A DNA stretch of 64,000 bases from Candidatus Fluviicola riflensis (GTDB lineage: Bacteria > Bacteroidota > Bacteroidia > Flavobacteriales_D > Crocinitomicaceae), in contig CP022585.1 in assembly GCA_002243285.1 (NCBI GenBank), forward strand, positions 2,778,641 to 2,842,640. Direction: 5' to 3'. Made by a program: the position numbers and the translations under genes. The notes under the pieces were generated by a model, which had not been told where the DNA came from, ran no database searches, and was given only the letters and a program-made list of their open reading frames with translations. Shown piece after piece: positions 17,113 through 26,875 of this stretch; the stretch's first letter is position 1; the number at the start of each line of letters is the position of its first letter.

Positions 17113-17310
17113 CGGTAAAATCAATCAAAAACCTTGTTTACTAGCGAAACAGGTACAATCACACTTTCATTCACCGAAAAAAAAGATCCCAGCCAACCAA
17201 ATACTTTTTACAGCGTTTATTAGAATAGCAGATTAGCGGTTATTCATTGGGTAATCGTCTTCGCTTTTGAAATCTGCAATAACCTGTTAAAAACATAAAA
17301 TCACGTCCAT
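17113..17310. other. Short non-coding stretch
   Basis: A weak hairpin CCTTGTTT/GAAACAGG near 17133-17154 follows the sugar transferase. It contains TTACTAGCG, also the core of the 597-754 array, but nine bases can match by chance. Confidence 0.4.
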
Positions 17311-18042
17311 ATGTCCGGATTCAAACTACTTGCAGCAGCATTACTCCTCTCCAATGTCTTGTTCTCCCAAGATCTTGTTCGTTTCTACGAAAACGGAAAA
17401 GTAGGATATAAAACAGCCGGTAGCGCAGTTATTGTAGCGCCAATCTACGACGCCGGAAGCGACTTTTTTGAAGGATACGCCCTGGTACTTCAGCAAAACA
17501 AAAGAGGATTCATTGATGAAACAGGAAAAATTGTCATTCCCATTCGTTATGACGACGCCGGTGTTTTCAAAAACGGTTTGGCAAAAGTAGCCGAAAGCAA
17601 TAAATACGGTTACATCAATACCAAAGGTGAAACAGTTATTGAATGCCAGTACAGCCAGGCTGATGATTTCTCGGAAGGAATAGCCCGCGTGCAGATGAAC
17701 GGCCTTTGGGGTTGCATCGACATTACCGGCAAAAACCTCGTTCCAATGACTTACGAATGGCTACTTCCTGCAAGTGAGGGCCTGATTGCAGCCAAGAAAA
17801 ACGGAAAATGGGGGTTTATAAATACCTCAAATGAGGTGATTATTCCTTTTCAATATGACAATGCATTATCCTTTAGCAATGGAAAAGCCATAGTGACCGA
17901 AGGCAAAGAAAGATGGTTCATCAATTCGGCTAACAAAAAACTTGAGCGGATGAAAACGCACAAAGAGATTGAACATGAATTTGAAGAAAAACGTGAACGT
18001 CTCAAAGAAAAGCAAGAAGAAGAAAAAGAGCACTCGAAATAA
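17311..18042 (+). CDS. Secreted WG-repeat protein
   Basis: 243 residues. Signal peptide to about S19. Then five WG (KWG repeat, PF14903-type) units of about 35 residues each: GKVGYKTAGSAVIVAPIYD, KRGFIDETGKIVIPIRYD, KYGYINTKGETVIECQY, LWGCIDITGKNLVPMTYE and KWGFINTSNEVIIPFQYD. The C-terminal 40 residues are a highly charged Lys/Glu helix. WG-repeat proteins are likely beta-propeller-like scaffolds with no known enzyme activity. The gene stands 26 bases before the large adhesin gene and may be co-transcribed. Confidence 0.85.
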   Translation: MSGFKLLAAALLLSNVLFSQDLVRFYENGKVGYKTAGSAVIVAPIYDAGSDFFEGYALVLQQNKRGFIDETGKIVIPIRYDDAGVFKNGLAKVAESNKYGYINTKGETVIECQYSQADDFSEGIARVQMNGLWGCIDITGKNLVPMTYEWLLPASEGLIAAKKNGKWGFINTSNEVIIPFQYDNALSFSNGKAIVTEGKERWFINSANKKLERMKTHKEIEHEFEEKRERLKEKQEEEKEHSK

Positions 18043-18068
18043 ATTAACCATTTCTAAATCATTATCAC

Positions 18069-21065
18069 GTGAATTATTATTCGTTTTTAATCGCCCTTCT
18101 GTTTTGCTTTACGGCAAACGCCCAGACTCCCGGAGAATGGACCTGGATGACAGGTTCTGATGTTGCCAGCGGGCCTGTGTTTGGAGTTCAGGGCGTTCCT
18201 GCAAATGGTAACACTCCCGGAAATTCCTACGAAGCGCGGCCCTGGGTTGACCAGCAAGGTAATTTTTGGCTGTACGGCGGACTTGACCTGTTCAATTTCC
18301 TTAATTACAATGATCTTTGGCGTTACAATCCAACAACCAATCAATGGACCTGGATGAAAGGTAACGGATTGGTTGCTCAAATAGCTGTTTTGGGTGTGCA
18401 GGGTGTTGCTGCTCCGGCCAATAATCCGGGGGCTTGTTATCTCGGAAACAGTGCTTCATGGGTTGATTTATCTGGAAACCTTTGGTTGTTGGAAGCAAAC
18501 GAAAGTTCTTCTTTTTGTATCATGTGGAGATATTCAATTGCTACCAATCAATGGACATGGGTACATGGAAATATTCCTCCTAATTATGGAACTCAAGGTG
18601 TAAGTTCACCACTCAACAATCCGCAATCTTTTTACGAAGCACCAATCTCCTGGGTTGATGCAGATGGTGATTTATGGCTTCACGACGGTTACAATGGTGG
18701 TGTGATGTGGGAATATGACATTGCAACCAATCAATGGACCTGGATGAATGGAACGCCAAACGACGTGTCATTGGGAATTTTCTCACCGGCGAGCTACGGT
18801 CCGCAGGGTGTTTTTAATGCTACCAATCAACCGGGATCTTCCTGGATTTATGCCGACTGGAAATCGTTAGACGGTACTTTTTATATGTTCGGACCGAATG
18901 ATTTTTCCATTGGTAACCAAACGAGCGTTATGTGGCAATTTGATCCGTTGATCAATCAATGGGCTTGGGTTGGCGGCAGTATTATTCCTAATCAAACGAG
19001 CTCTTTTGGCGCCCCATGTACCTTTTCTCCTTCAAATATCCCGTCAACCAACCTGGAATTTACAGCAACCTGGACCGACCTTTGCGGTAAATTCTGGGGG
19101 TACAATGAAAGTGAGGGATATTTGTGGTGTTACGATCCCGACATTGATCAATTTGCCCTCATAGAAGGTGATTTGGTCACAAGTGATGCTGTGCTTGGTA
19201 CAATAGGCGTTTCTTCACCTGCAAATCATCCGGGACAAACTTATGGCCCGCCGTCATGGACTGATTTGGACGGAAATATGTGGAAATTGGGTACAACCGT
19301 TGCAGGTGTCGGAAATAGTGCACTGATGCGGTATGCCATCGATCCGACTTGCGTTCCATCTTCAGGAAATATGAACGTTACAGCAAACCCGCTTTCGGGT
19401 TGTACGGCACTGAATGTTGCGTTTACTCCATCAGTTGTATCGGGTGCTATCGATTACGAATGGGATTTTGGTGTTTCGGGTATTACAACCGATACCAGTT
19501 CACTTGCCAATCCTTCATTTACGTATACATCGGCGGGAACCTACACCGCGCAATTGATTGTTTCAGGAAACATCGGCTGCGGTGCAACAAACGACACGGT
19601 TACGGTCAATATTACAGTTACCGATCCGCCAACAGTTACGGTCAACGATGCCACTATTTGTGCAGGATCTGCGGTTGCATTAACAGCAAACGGTGCCACA
19701 ACTTATTCATGGACACCAGCTGGAGGATTAAATACAACAGTGGGCCCGACCGTGCAAGCTTCGCCGGCTGTTACCACAACTTATATTGTAACGGGAACCT
19801 CAGCCGGTTGCTCTTCAACGGACACAGCAGTTGTAACGGTGAATGCGCTTCCAACGATTACGGTAAACTCTCCGACAATTTGTCCGGAGGGAAGTGCTAC
19901 ACTCACAGCCAACGGCGGAGATACTTATTCCTGGACCCCGGCAGCCACCTTAAGCGCTTCAACAGGTTCGCCTGTTACGGCTACCCCTTCTGTTAACACT
20001 GTTTATACGGTAACCGGAACGGATACCAGCACGCTTTGTTCCAATACGGCACAGGCAACTGTTACGGTCGAAATTCCGCAAATCACAGTAAATTCCGACA
20101 CCAATTGTCTTGGAGATCCGGCTGATGTTTCAACGCTTACGGCAACTGGTGCTTCAACTTACGTTTGGTCACCGTCCACAGGTTTAAGCACTACTACCGG
20201 AGCTACAGTTACTGCCTCGCCAACACAAACAACTGTTTATACGGTGATAGGAACTACTGCAGGCGGCTGTTTGGATACAACAACGGCTACGGTAACAGCA
20301 ATTCCTGACTTTACGCTTACGGTGAATTCAGACAGCATTTGTACGGGCCAATCGGTACTGCTCACGGCAAACGGTGCCACAACTTACAGCTGGTCTCCGG
20401 CAACAGGATTAAGCGCCACGACCGGAACAGAAGTGGTCGCAAGCCCTACCACAACAACGGTTTATACTGTTACAGGAACTACCGCAGGATGTTCGGAAAC
20501 AACCATTTCAACTGTTACTGTTTTTCCACAGCCAACAGCATCTATTTTCGCTAGTCCGAATCCAACGAGCACCGTTGAATCGACAGTCAATATCCAAACA
20601 AGCAGCAATAACAATAGTAATTCCACTAACTGGTACCTGGATGATTCATTGATTTCACAATTGAATTCATTTGCTTACACCTTCCCAAGCGAACCGGGAA
20701 GTTATGTGGTACAATTGATTGTTACCAACGCCTTGGGTTGCTCCGATACCGGATATGTTACGATTGTGGTTCAGGAAGATATTATTTTCTATGTTCCCAA
20801 TTCGTTTACGCCCAACGATGATGATTTCAATGGTGTATTCATTCCGATCATCACCTCCGGGATCGATACCAAGGATTATGCGTTCTCTATCTTTAACCGC
20901 TGGGGTGAACTGGTCTTTGAAGCAAAGGAAATTAGTGAAGGATGGGATGGTACTTATAAAGGCGTAAGATGCCAGGACGGCACGTATACCTGGAGTTTGA
21001 AATTCAAATCGAAATACAACGACGGCGTTTTTGAACATAACGGCCATGTAACATTGGTTCGCTAA
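18069..21065 (+). CDS. Large secreted adhesin with kelch-like, PKD and Ig-like repeats and T9SS type B domain
   Basis: 998 residues. The only plausible start is GTG at 18069; a stop lies upstream with no ATG between. Signal peptide to A18. Residues about 22-425 are six kelch/galactose-oxidase-like blades of about 60 residues, each with a TNQWTWM-type motif. About 430-520 is a PKD domain (YEWDFGVSG). About 521-820 are four tandem Ig-like modules of about 75 residues with the pattern TxYSWTPA, then TTxYTVTGT. A second PKD-like domain precedes the final 90 residues (FYVPNSFTPNDDDFNGVF, then NRWGELVFE and GWDGTYKG), the gliding motility-associated type B sorting domain. A surface adhesin is expected. 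Confidence 0.88.
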   Translation: MNYYSFLIALLFCFTANAQTPGEWTWMTGSDVASGPVFGVQGVPANGNTPGNSYEARPWVDQQGNFWLYGGLDLFNFLNYNDLWRYNPTTNQWTWMKGNGLVAQIAVLGVQGVAAPANNPGACYLGNSASWVDLSGNLWLLEANESSSFCIMWRYSIATNQWTWVHGNIPPNYGTQGVSSPLNNPQSFYEAPISWVDADGDLWLHDGYNGGVMWEYDIATNQWTWMNGTPNDVSLGIFSPASYGPQGVFNATNQPGSSWIYADWKSLDGTFYMFGPNDFSIGNQTSVMWQFDPLINQWAWVGGSIIPNQTSSFGAPCTFSPSNIPSTNLEFTATWTDLCGKFWGYNESEGYLWCYDPDIDQFALIEGDLVTSDAVLGTIGVSSPANHPGQTYGPPSWTDLDGNMWKLGTTVAGVGNSALMRYAIDPTCVPSSGNMNVTANPLSGCTALNVAFTPSVVSGAIDYEWDFGVSGITTDTSSLANPSFTYTSAGTYTAQLIVSGNIGCGATNDTVTVNITVTDPPTVTVNDATICAGSAVALTANGATTYSWTPAGGLNTTVGPTVQASPAVTTTYIVTGTSAGCSSTDTAVVTVNALPTITVNSPTICPEGSATLTANGGDTYSWTPAATLSASTGSPVTATPSVNTVYTVTGTDTSTLCSNTAQATVTVEIPQITVNSDTNCLGDPADVSTLTATGASTYVWSPSTGLSTTTGATVTASPTQTTVYTVIGTTAGGCLDTTTATVTAIPDFTLTVNSDSICTGQSVLLTANGATTYSWSPATGLSATTGTEVVASPTTTTVYTVTGTTAGCSETTISTVTVFPQPTASIFASPNPTSTVESTVNIQTSSNNNSNSTNWYLDDSLISQLNSFAYTFPSEPGSYVVQLIVTNALGCSDTGYVTIVVQEDIIFYVPNSFTPNDDDFNGVFIPIITSGIDTKDYAFSIFNRWGELVFEAKEISEGWDGTYKGVRCQDGTYTWSLKFKSKYNDGVFEHNGHVTLVR

Positions 21066-21095
21066 TCGGTTCGAGAGCGTACCAGGATATTCTTA

Positions 21096-21145
21096 AAGAA
21101 GCAAGTAACTGATTGTATCAAAATTAGTAACTTGCTTCTTTTTTC
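21096..21145 (+). terminator. Terminator after the adhesin gene
   Basis: Arms AAGAAGCAAGTAACT and AGTAACTTGCTTCTT pair at 14 of 15 positions, followed by TTTTTTC. It ends directly against the next start codon at 21146. Confidence 0.75.
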
Positions 21146-22570
21146 ATGATGCACTATTTCTCTTTGGTATTGGCAGTTTGCTGCTCGTTTTTCACCACTG
21201 GCATTTACAGTCAGTCACTGGTACAAATCAGCGGACAGCTTGAGGACATTCATTCCGAACCAATCATGCTGGCTTATTACCTGGGTGATAAACAATACAT
21301 AGAAGATACGGTTGAGATAGATGCCAACGGGAAATTTATATTCACCTATCCCGAATTACTGGAACAGGGTGTCTATCTATTTTATTTTCCGGGCAACAGT
21401 CGTTATGTAGAATTTATCCTCGGTGACGATCAGCAATTCAGCGTTAAAGGAAAACTTTCCGATTTCACAAAAACGGCGAAATTCAGCGGGTCAACTGACA
21501 ATACGCTTTTCTATGGCTATCTGAATAAACTGGAGACGTTTAAAGAAAAGGACGAAAAATGGTCTGCTGTAAAATCGCGCCATACATTGAATGGAAATGC
21601 CGATTCGCTAAAAGTAGCCGACGAAATGATCCAACAAAACGGCGATGCTTACAAAGTCTACAAAAAACAGTTCCTTGAAAAAAACGCCAACTCTTTTCTT
21701 GAGAAACTTCTGCGTTTTAATGAGCGGCCCGATGTGCCTGAAACACTTACTCAGGAGGAAAAGTATTACTATTACAAAAATCATATTTTCGATAACCTTG
21801 ACTGGTCATTTGACGGTGTGCTCAGAAGCCCCAACTACGAATCATTACTCACCGAATTCATCGACAAATTAACACCCCAAACTCCTGATTCTATTATTAT
21901 TGCCTGCGATCTTATTCTTCAAAAAACCAAGGAAAACGACGACCTTTTTAAGTACACGCTCATTCAGTTAACGAATAAATATGCCCGCAGCACTACTATT
22001 TGCTTTGATGCAATTTATGTGCATCTGGTCGAGAATTATTACTTGAAAGGGCAAGCTTTCTGGTTGAATGGAACGGATGAAGAAAGCAAAGTCCAGCTAA
22101 AGAAAATGAAAGAAAATGCCGAACGTTTAAAACCGGTACTTTGCGGAAATTATGCCTATAATTTTACACTGGCGGATGAAAAAGGTAAGAAGCATGAACT
22201 GCGTAAAATTAGCGGCGAACGGACTATTCTGTTGTTTTGGGCTTCGGATTGTCACAGGTGTGAGGCTTTTATGAAAGAGCTGGCAGCTATCACCGATTTG
22301 TGTGAGAAAAAAGGAGTAACGATTGTGAGTGTTGATAATGGTGCCGATGGGAAATTATGGCGGGAAAAATTGGAGAAATATCCGGTGAAAAACATGCTTG
22401 CCCTCACTTCATCAGGTTCAGAAGAACAGACTTTGCTGATCGAGCAATTCGATTTATACTCCACTCCTCTCGCCTTCTTTCTAGACAAAGACAAAAAAAT
22501 CCTCTACAAAAAACTGGATGTGGAGCAGATTAAAAATATCGTGGAACGACTTCCAGATGTATCTGAATAA
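21146..22570 (+). CDS. Secreted thioredoxin-fold protein (DUF4369/TlpA-like)
   Basis: 474 residues, ATG at 21146 or 21149. Signal peptide to about S22. Residues about 28-130 fit the DUF4369 beta domain (ISGQLEDIHSEPIMLAYYL); the middle third is helical; the C-terminal 150 residues are a thioredoxin-like domain with the redox motif CHRC (C369 and C372) in WASDCHRC and a cis-Pro region at YSTPLAFF. The family acts as periplasmic thiol-disulfide reductases or oxidases, linked to cytochrome maturation or stress. The gene begins right after a terminator, so its promoter must lie within the short upstream gap. Confidence 0.85.
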   Translation: MMHYFSLVLAVCCSFFTTGIYSQSLVQISGQLEDIHSEPIMLAYYLGDKQYIEDTVEIDANGKFIFTYPELLEQGVYLFYFPGNSRYVEFILGDDQQFSVKGKLSDFTKTAKFSGSTDNTLFYGYLNKLETFKEKDEKWSAVKSRHTLNGNADSLKVADEMIQQNGDAYKVYKKQFLEKNANSFLEKLLRFNERPDVPETLTQEEKYYYYKNHIFDNLDWSFDGVLRSPNYESLLTEFIDKLTPQTPDSIIIACDLILQKTKENDDLFKYTLIQLTNKYARSTTICFDAIYVHLVENYYLKGQAFWLNGTDEESKVQLKKMKENAERLKPVLCGNYAYNFTLADEKGKKHELRKISGERTILLFWASDCHRCEAFMKELAAITDLCEKKGVTIVSVDNGADGKLWREKLEKYPVKNMLALTSSGSEEQTLLIEQFDLYSTPLAFFLDKDKKILYKKLDVEQIKNIVERLPDVSE

Positions 22571-22613
22571 TCACTAATCAGAACTCTTACTTTCCCCTTG
22601 GCACGCCTGTAGT

Positions 22614-24047
22614 TCAATTGACGGCCTTCTCGAACACCGCAATGGCTTCAATATGACTAGTGTGTGGGAATTGATCTACCAGTGATAGTTTTTTCATTAT
22701 GTATCCTTCCTTCGCCATACTGTCGGCATCACGGGCTTGTGTAGCTGGATTACAGGAAATGTAAACAATGCGTTCAGCCCCCAGCGCCATTACTTTTAAA
22801 AGTGTTTTAGGAGCTATTCCGGCGCGTGGCGGATCTAAAACAATGGTATCGATCCTGTTTTGGTATTCCGGATGGAATGACAGGAATTTCCCAACATCGG
22901 CGGCAAAGAAATGTAAGTGTGACAGTCCGTTGAGCTGCGCGTTGCGTTTGGCATCTTCAATGGCTTCTTCCACTATATCAACGCCAACAATTTCCCCCAC
23001 ATTTACACGTTGAGCGATCAATTGTCCGATGGTTCCGGTTCCGCAAAACAAATCCATGATCACACCACCTTCTTTGGCTGTTTCGCACACATAATCGATG
23101 GCCTTGGTATAAAGTCGTTCAGCGCTTTTCGGATTGGTTTGAAAGAAGCTTTCCATGCTGATCTCAAATGAAAGTCCGAGCATTTTTTCAACTACAACCG
23201 CATTTCCGACGAGCAATTTACTGCTTCCGTTTTCAATTTTGGCACGATCAGCAATATTGTCGTTTACCGTATGCCAAACACCTGCGAGCCGTTTTCCTAA
23301 TCGTTCCTGTAAAAAAGCAACCACTTTTGCTGTGTCGAATTTTTTCAGGCCGTTGGAACTCGTTACAAAATGAATGAGCAACTGGTCCTGCTCAAATGAT
23401 TTACGCACGACGATGTGACGAAAAAAACCTTCTTTTTTGGGAGGATGCCAGGCCGGAAGTCCGCTCGATTTTAGCAATTCACGCAGTTCGATAAGAATGG
23501 TTTCCCATTGTTCGTCAAACAAACCGCTTGGTTTATTGAGGTTTTCTACTTTCCACCACGTTCCTCTTCGCTTGAATCCCAATGCAAATGCATCATCGAT
23601 TTCTTCTCCCGTTTCAGGTACGTGTTCGATGCAGGAAAAGCTGTATTCCATTTTATTTCGGTAGAAAAACTGTTGAGGTGAAGCGATAAAACTATCAAAC
23701 AGGGTTTCAACGTTTTTTACATTCCCGATTCTTCGATAGACTTCGAGTGTGGTTTTTTGCTTGTATTCCTGCTGTAGTTCTGTGGGTACAAAAATATAGG
23801 GAGCACCTGAAATTTCCTGGTAGGGCAATTCGATTTCCTGCGGAGAGCGTTTTAAGACTTCGAGTAATTTACACTCACCGTGACGTTTCCGTTTTTTATC
23901 GACTCTTGCCCGTACAAACTGACCCGGAAAGGTATTTTCGATGAACAACACAAATTCACCTTCATCGCTGCGTAAACGCGCAATTCCCTGGCCGCCAAAT
24001 GCTAAATCTTCAACCTCTATTTCAATGATTTCACCTCTATTTACCAC
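22614..24047 (-). CDS. rlmD: 23S rRNA (uracil-5-)-methyltransferase of the RlmD/TrmA family
   Basis: 477 residues. An N-terminal TRAM domain (GEIIEIEVEDLAFGGQGIAR, about 5-24) is followed by the TrmA/RlmC/RlmD methyltransferase core: DLFCGTGTIGQ, LDPPRAGI and the catalytic Cys in YISCNPATQARD. The enzyme makes 5-methyluridine at U1939 (RlmD) or a related site. Notably the CGGC iron-sulfur motif is absent: the aligned segment reads ISGAPYIFVPTELQQEYK. Which of the family positions it modifies cannot be told from sequence alone. Transcribed away from the T9SS gene at 24565. Confidence 0.85.
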   Translation of the reverse strand: MVNRGEIIEIEVEDLAFGGQGIARLRSDEGEFVLFIENTFPGQFVRARVDKKRKRHGECKLLEVLKRSPQEIELPYQEISGAPYIFVPTELQQEYKQKTTLEVYRRIGNVKNVETLFDSFIASPQQFFYRNKMEYSFSCIEHVPETGEEIDDAFALGFKRRGTWWKVENLNKPSGLFDEQWETILIELRELLKSSGLPAWHPPKKEGFFRHIVVRKSFEQDQLLIHFVTSSNGLKKFDTAKVVAFLQERLGKRLAGVWHTVNDNIADRAKIENGSSKLLVGNAVVVEKMLGLSFEISMESFFQTNPKSAERLYTKAIDYVCETAKEGGVIMDLFCGTGTIGQLIAQRVNVGEIVGVDIVEEAIEDAKRNAQLNGLSHLHFFAADVGKFLSFHPEYQNRIDTIVLDPPRAGIAPKTLLKVMALGAERIVYISCNPATQARDADSMAKEGYIMKKLSLVDQFPHTSHIEAIAVFEKAVN

Positions 24048-24140
24048 GCCATTTATTTGAGGGTGTAAAGATAATGGAATGTTGGGGAATGTGGTGAATT
24101 ATGCGTCGGATTGGTGGTTTTGCTAGAGTTCTGAAATTAA

Positions 24141-24210
24141 ATTCGGGAATATTCGAATTCGGGAATTTGAGTGTTCGCAATATTACGAACGCTTTTTAGT
24201 AAAACTAAAA
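24141..24210. repeat. Family-1 palindromic repeat, locus 1
   Basis: A GAATTCGGGAAT-rich half (24141-24169) followed by TTCGCAATATTACGAACG (24174-24191) and a GCTTTTTAG tail. The 37 bases at 24174-24210 recur inverted at 56150-56186 with two mismatches. Confidence 0.85.
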
Positions 24211-24509
24211 TCAGAGAAATCATTCGCCATTTTGAATGGTTGTTACTAATGTGCGAAATTGTTTTTTCTAATCGTTTGATCTTTTCCTATCGGCAGTCCG
24301 AAATTCCGCAACAATCGGACAAAAAAAAACAATCAACTAAGGAATACACCGGGAAAACATAGCAATACACTAACAATCAATGATATAACCAAACAAAGGC
24401 CAGCAAAAAATAATTTACATTTTATGTTTACCGATCAGGCTACATATTGGTTTGTAAAGACTTAATGAGTTGATAAAGAAGGCTTCAGAACACTGACAAT
24501 CAATTGCTT

Positions 24510-24517
24510 TAGTTTTG
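24510..24517 (+). promoter_or_regulatory. Putative -7 box (TAGTTTTG)
   Basis: TAnnTTTG match. The start would lie near 24524, which makes the ATG at 24529 almost leaderless and favours the ATG at 24565. Confidence 0.4.
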
Positions 24518-24564
24518 CTATAAGTTTCATGAAACCCAGTTATTCACTTTTAAAAAACACAATT

Positions 24565-26508
24565 ATGATTACTCAAAAAAACCTTTTTATGAGCTTTTCC
24601 GGCATGTGCATTGCACTTTTTATGGGAGAAACGGCAAACGCTCAATTTATCGAAACTATGGGTACAGCAGGAAGCGGTACTGAAACCATTGCAGTTCATG
24701 AAACCAATAACCGGTTTGATCAGATTGCACACACGTATAGCGGTACTGCCGACATGCGTACGACTACACCATCCACAGGTTATCCTGGTGCTTCGGGTTC
24801 TTTTAACACACTTATTCAGGCTCAGGAAACGTTTGTTGCCCAAGACATCAATGCTTCGATGTGCGGAGTTTCCGATTCTATTTCATTTGGTGTTTTCAAA
24901 TCTACGAACGCTTCTACTGGTGTTGACTTTTTGGTGTTGGAATATAGTATCAATGCCGGTTCTTCGTGGGTAAACATTCCTTTTACGGCATTGCCTACAG
25001 GTTCGGGAACATCGCATTGGTATCAGCGAAAAGTTCTGTTACCGGCAGCTGCCCACATTTCTACTCTCTGGCTGCGTTTCAGAAGCACGCTTACCGGTAG
25101 TTCTTCCGCTAATCCGCAATTCAGAGTTGATGATTTGACATTTACCTGCGGAACTACATCAGGTGAAAATTGTTCAAATCTGACTTCATTGGTTGAAGCC
25201 GAAAGTGCAACTACATATTGTGCTCAAATCGGAACAAACGCGCTTTATGCTTCTACCAACATGACAGCTCCACTCTACCAATGGTATAATCAAAATGGAA
25301 TTTTGACAGGTGAAACGGGTGACTTCCTAACACTAAGTACTTCAGGAACTTATTATGCCGTAATCAGTAACGATGAAGGTTGTGTTCTAACAACTGAAAA
25401 AACCTACATTTTGGTTTATCCGCAGCCTGAATTCTGTGCAGTAAGTCTCGAAGGATGTGAAGGTGATACGGTTGAGGCTTGTGCTTCATTGGCTGCAAGC
25501 AATTTGCTTATTTCCGAATATCTTGAAGGTACGGGCAATAACAAATACCTGGAATTGTTTAACGCTACTTGCGACACCGTTGATTTGGCGGATTATGTCC
25601 TAAAAGCCTATCACAACGGTGTAAATGTGCCAACGTATACTATTTCTTTAACAGGAACATTGGCTCCGAATACTGCGTATGTCATTGCTAATACAAATGC
25701 AACTATCTGGTCGGGAACACCTGATTTGATCATCAACAACCTGGCTTTTAACGGAAATGATGCACTTGAACTTTACAATACGGTAACGTTGACAACAGCT
25801 GATATCTTTGGTTCCATCGGTTATGATCCGGGAGCTTCATGGAGAGATATTACTGTTGGAAGTCCAACACTTGGCTGGTCGACTGAAAACAAAACGCTGG
25901 TACGCAAATCTTGTGTATACTCCGGTATTGACACACGCACCGATTTAGGAGGAATCAGCGGGTTCAAAACTCTTACTACAGAATGGGATACGTTAACGGT
26001 TAATACTGTTAGTGGATTAGGTTCACACGTGTTCGGTCCTTCTTCATACAGTTTCTCAGTAGCATCAGGAAGCGCTTCGATTGTTTCATCTGCAGGAAAA
26101 TGCATGCAGGTTGTGATTGGCGCTGGTGTATCTTCTATTGCTGTTGATGCTTCTTTCTGCACATTTAATGATTGCGAAGAAATCAACAATCTGATCACGG
26201 TAACCGATACTTGTCACAAATCTCGTGGCGCTATTGCACCGGTTGAAGGATCGTTGCCATCATCAATAGTATTTCCGAATCCTTTCACAGAAACGCTGAG
26301 TGTAAATTACACTGTTGAAAAAGAAGGATTGGTGACATTCACTATTTTCAATCTTGCAGGTGAGCAGGTATTCAGCCAAACTGTTGCAGCCGAAAAAGGA
26401 AACCAGGAAACGGAATTGAACCTGGCAAGTTTGTCGGCCGGAACGTATGTTTGCCATATTCAATCTGCCGATAAGTCGGAGGAAATTAGAATCGTGAAAT
26501 CCAAGTAA
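24565..26508 (+). CDS. Secreted lamin-tail-domain protein with T9SS type A sorting domain
   Basis: 647 residues from ATG 24565; an in-frame ATG at 24529 would add 12 residues in front of the signal peptide. Signal peptide to A26 (TANA-Q). A beta domain (about 30-195) is followed by an Ig-like region, then a lamin tail domain at about 310-410 (LLISEYLEGTGNNKYLELFN, then ALELYN). The last 80 residues (from about 565, VFPNPFTETLSVNY to KSK) are a type A T9SS sorting domain. Surface-bound or secreted protein of unknown target; lamin-tail domains often accompany nucleases or phosphatases, but no such catalytic domain is visible here. Confidence 0.85.
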   Translation: MITQKNLFMSFSGMCIALFMGETANAQFIETMGTAGSGTETIAVHETNNRFDQIAHTYSGTADMRTTTPSTGYPGASGSFNTLIQAQETFVAQDINASMCGVSDSISFGVFKSTNASTGVDFLVLEYSINAGSSWVNIPFTALPTGSGTSHWYQRKVLLPAAAHISTLWLRFRSTLTGSSSANPQFRVDDLTFTCGTTSGENCSNLTSLVEAESATTYCAQIGTNALYASTNMTAPLYQWYNQNGILTGETGDFLTLSTSGTYYAVISNDEGCVLTTEKTYILVYPQPEFCAVSLEGCEGDTVEACASLAASNLLISEYLEGTGNNKYLELFNATCDTVDLADYVLKAYHNGVNVPTYTISLTGTLAPNTAYVIANTNATIWSGTPDLIINNLAFNGNDALELYNTVTLTTADIFGSIGYDPGASWRDITVGSPTLGWSTENKTLVRKSCVYSGIDTRTDLGGISGFKTLTTEWDTLTVNTVSGLGSHVFGPSSYSFSVASGSASIVSSAGKCMQVVIGAGVSSIAVDASFCTFNDCEEINNLITVTDTCHKSRGAIAPVEGSLPSSIVFPNPFTETLSVNYTVEKEGLVTFTIFNLAGEQVFSQTVAAEKGNQETELNLASLSAGTYVCHIQSADKSEEIRIVKSK

Positions 26509-26875
26509 CGATCAGTTGATCTAACAAATTATCACAAGAAATGGGAGTTGTATTTCGATACGGCTCCTTTTTCGTTTCTAAGGAATGTGAGCATTCGCTT
26601 TTTTTGCCGGCAAAAGTATTGAATTGGGGGAGAATCCTGATAAAATTTGAGTTTCAAGATCGAGGGTAAGTTCCCAATCTTACGAACACGAACGCAAGTT
26701 CGGTATATTGGGAACGCGTTCGTAATATACCGAACTTGTCTACAAAATCAACAATTTCATTTTCAATGAATTACATAAATCTCAATCCAAGATAAGCTCA
26801 ATCTGATCAATTGGTTTTTGTCTGCGCAACCCCAGGTGATTTATCCAATAGTATAATTGGGTTCCCTGTAAAGAA
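26509..26875. other. Convergent intergenic region with family-1 palindrome
   Basis: No gene seen between the T9SS gene and the Rrf2 gene. Its only clear structure is the inverted repeat at 26695-26738. Confidence 0.6.
26695..26738. repeat. Family-1 palindromic repeat, locus 2
   Basis: Perfect 15-base arms CAAGTTCGGTATATT (26695-26709) and AATATACCGAACTTG (26724-26738). The loop holds the palindrome GAACGCGTTC, so GCGTTCGTAATAT of the family core is present. Confidence 0.85.

Larger units (their letters stand above)
24048..24564. other. Divergent intergenic region with family-1 palindrome
   Basis: No gene seen. Holds the TTCGCAATATTACGAA repeat (24174-24210) and, closer to the T9SS gene, a TAGTTTTG -7 box. 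The rest is AT-rich with no further strong structure. Confidence 0.6.

Noticed and set aside
17140..17150. TTACTAGCG as an outlying copy of the ATPase-array unit
   Set aside because: Only nine bases match and no second arm is present; chance is likely in 64 kb.
19349..19996. 215-residue ORF inside the adhesin gene
   Set aside because: Out-of-frame shadow of the repeat-rich adhesin; Cys/Asn/Arg-rich composition unlike real proteins here.
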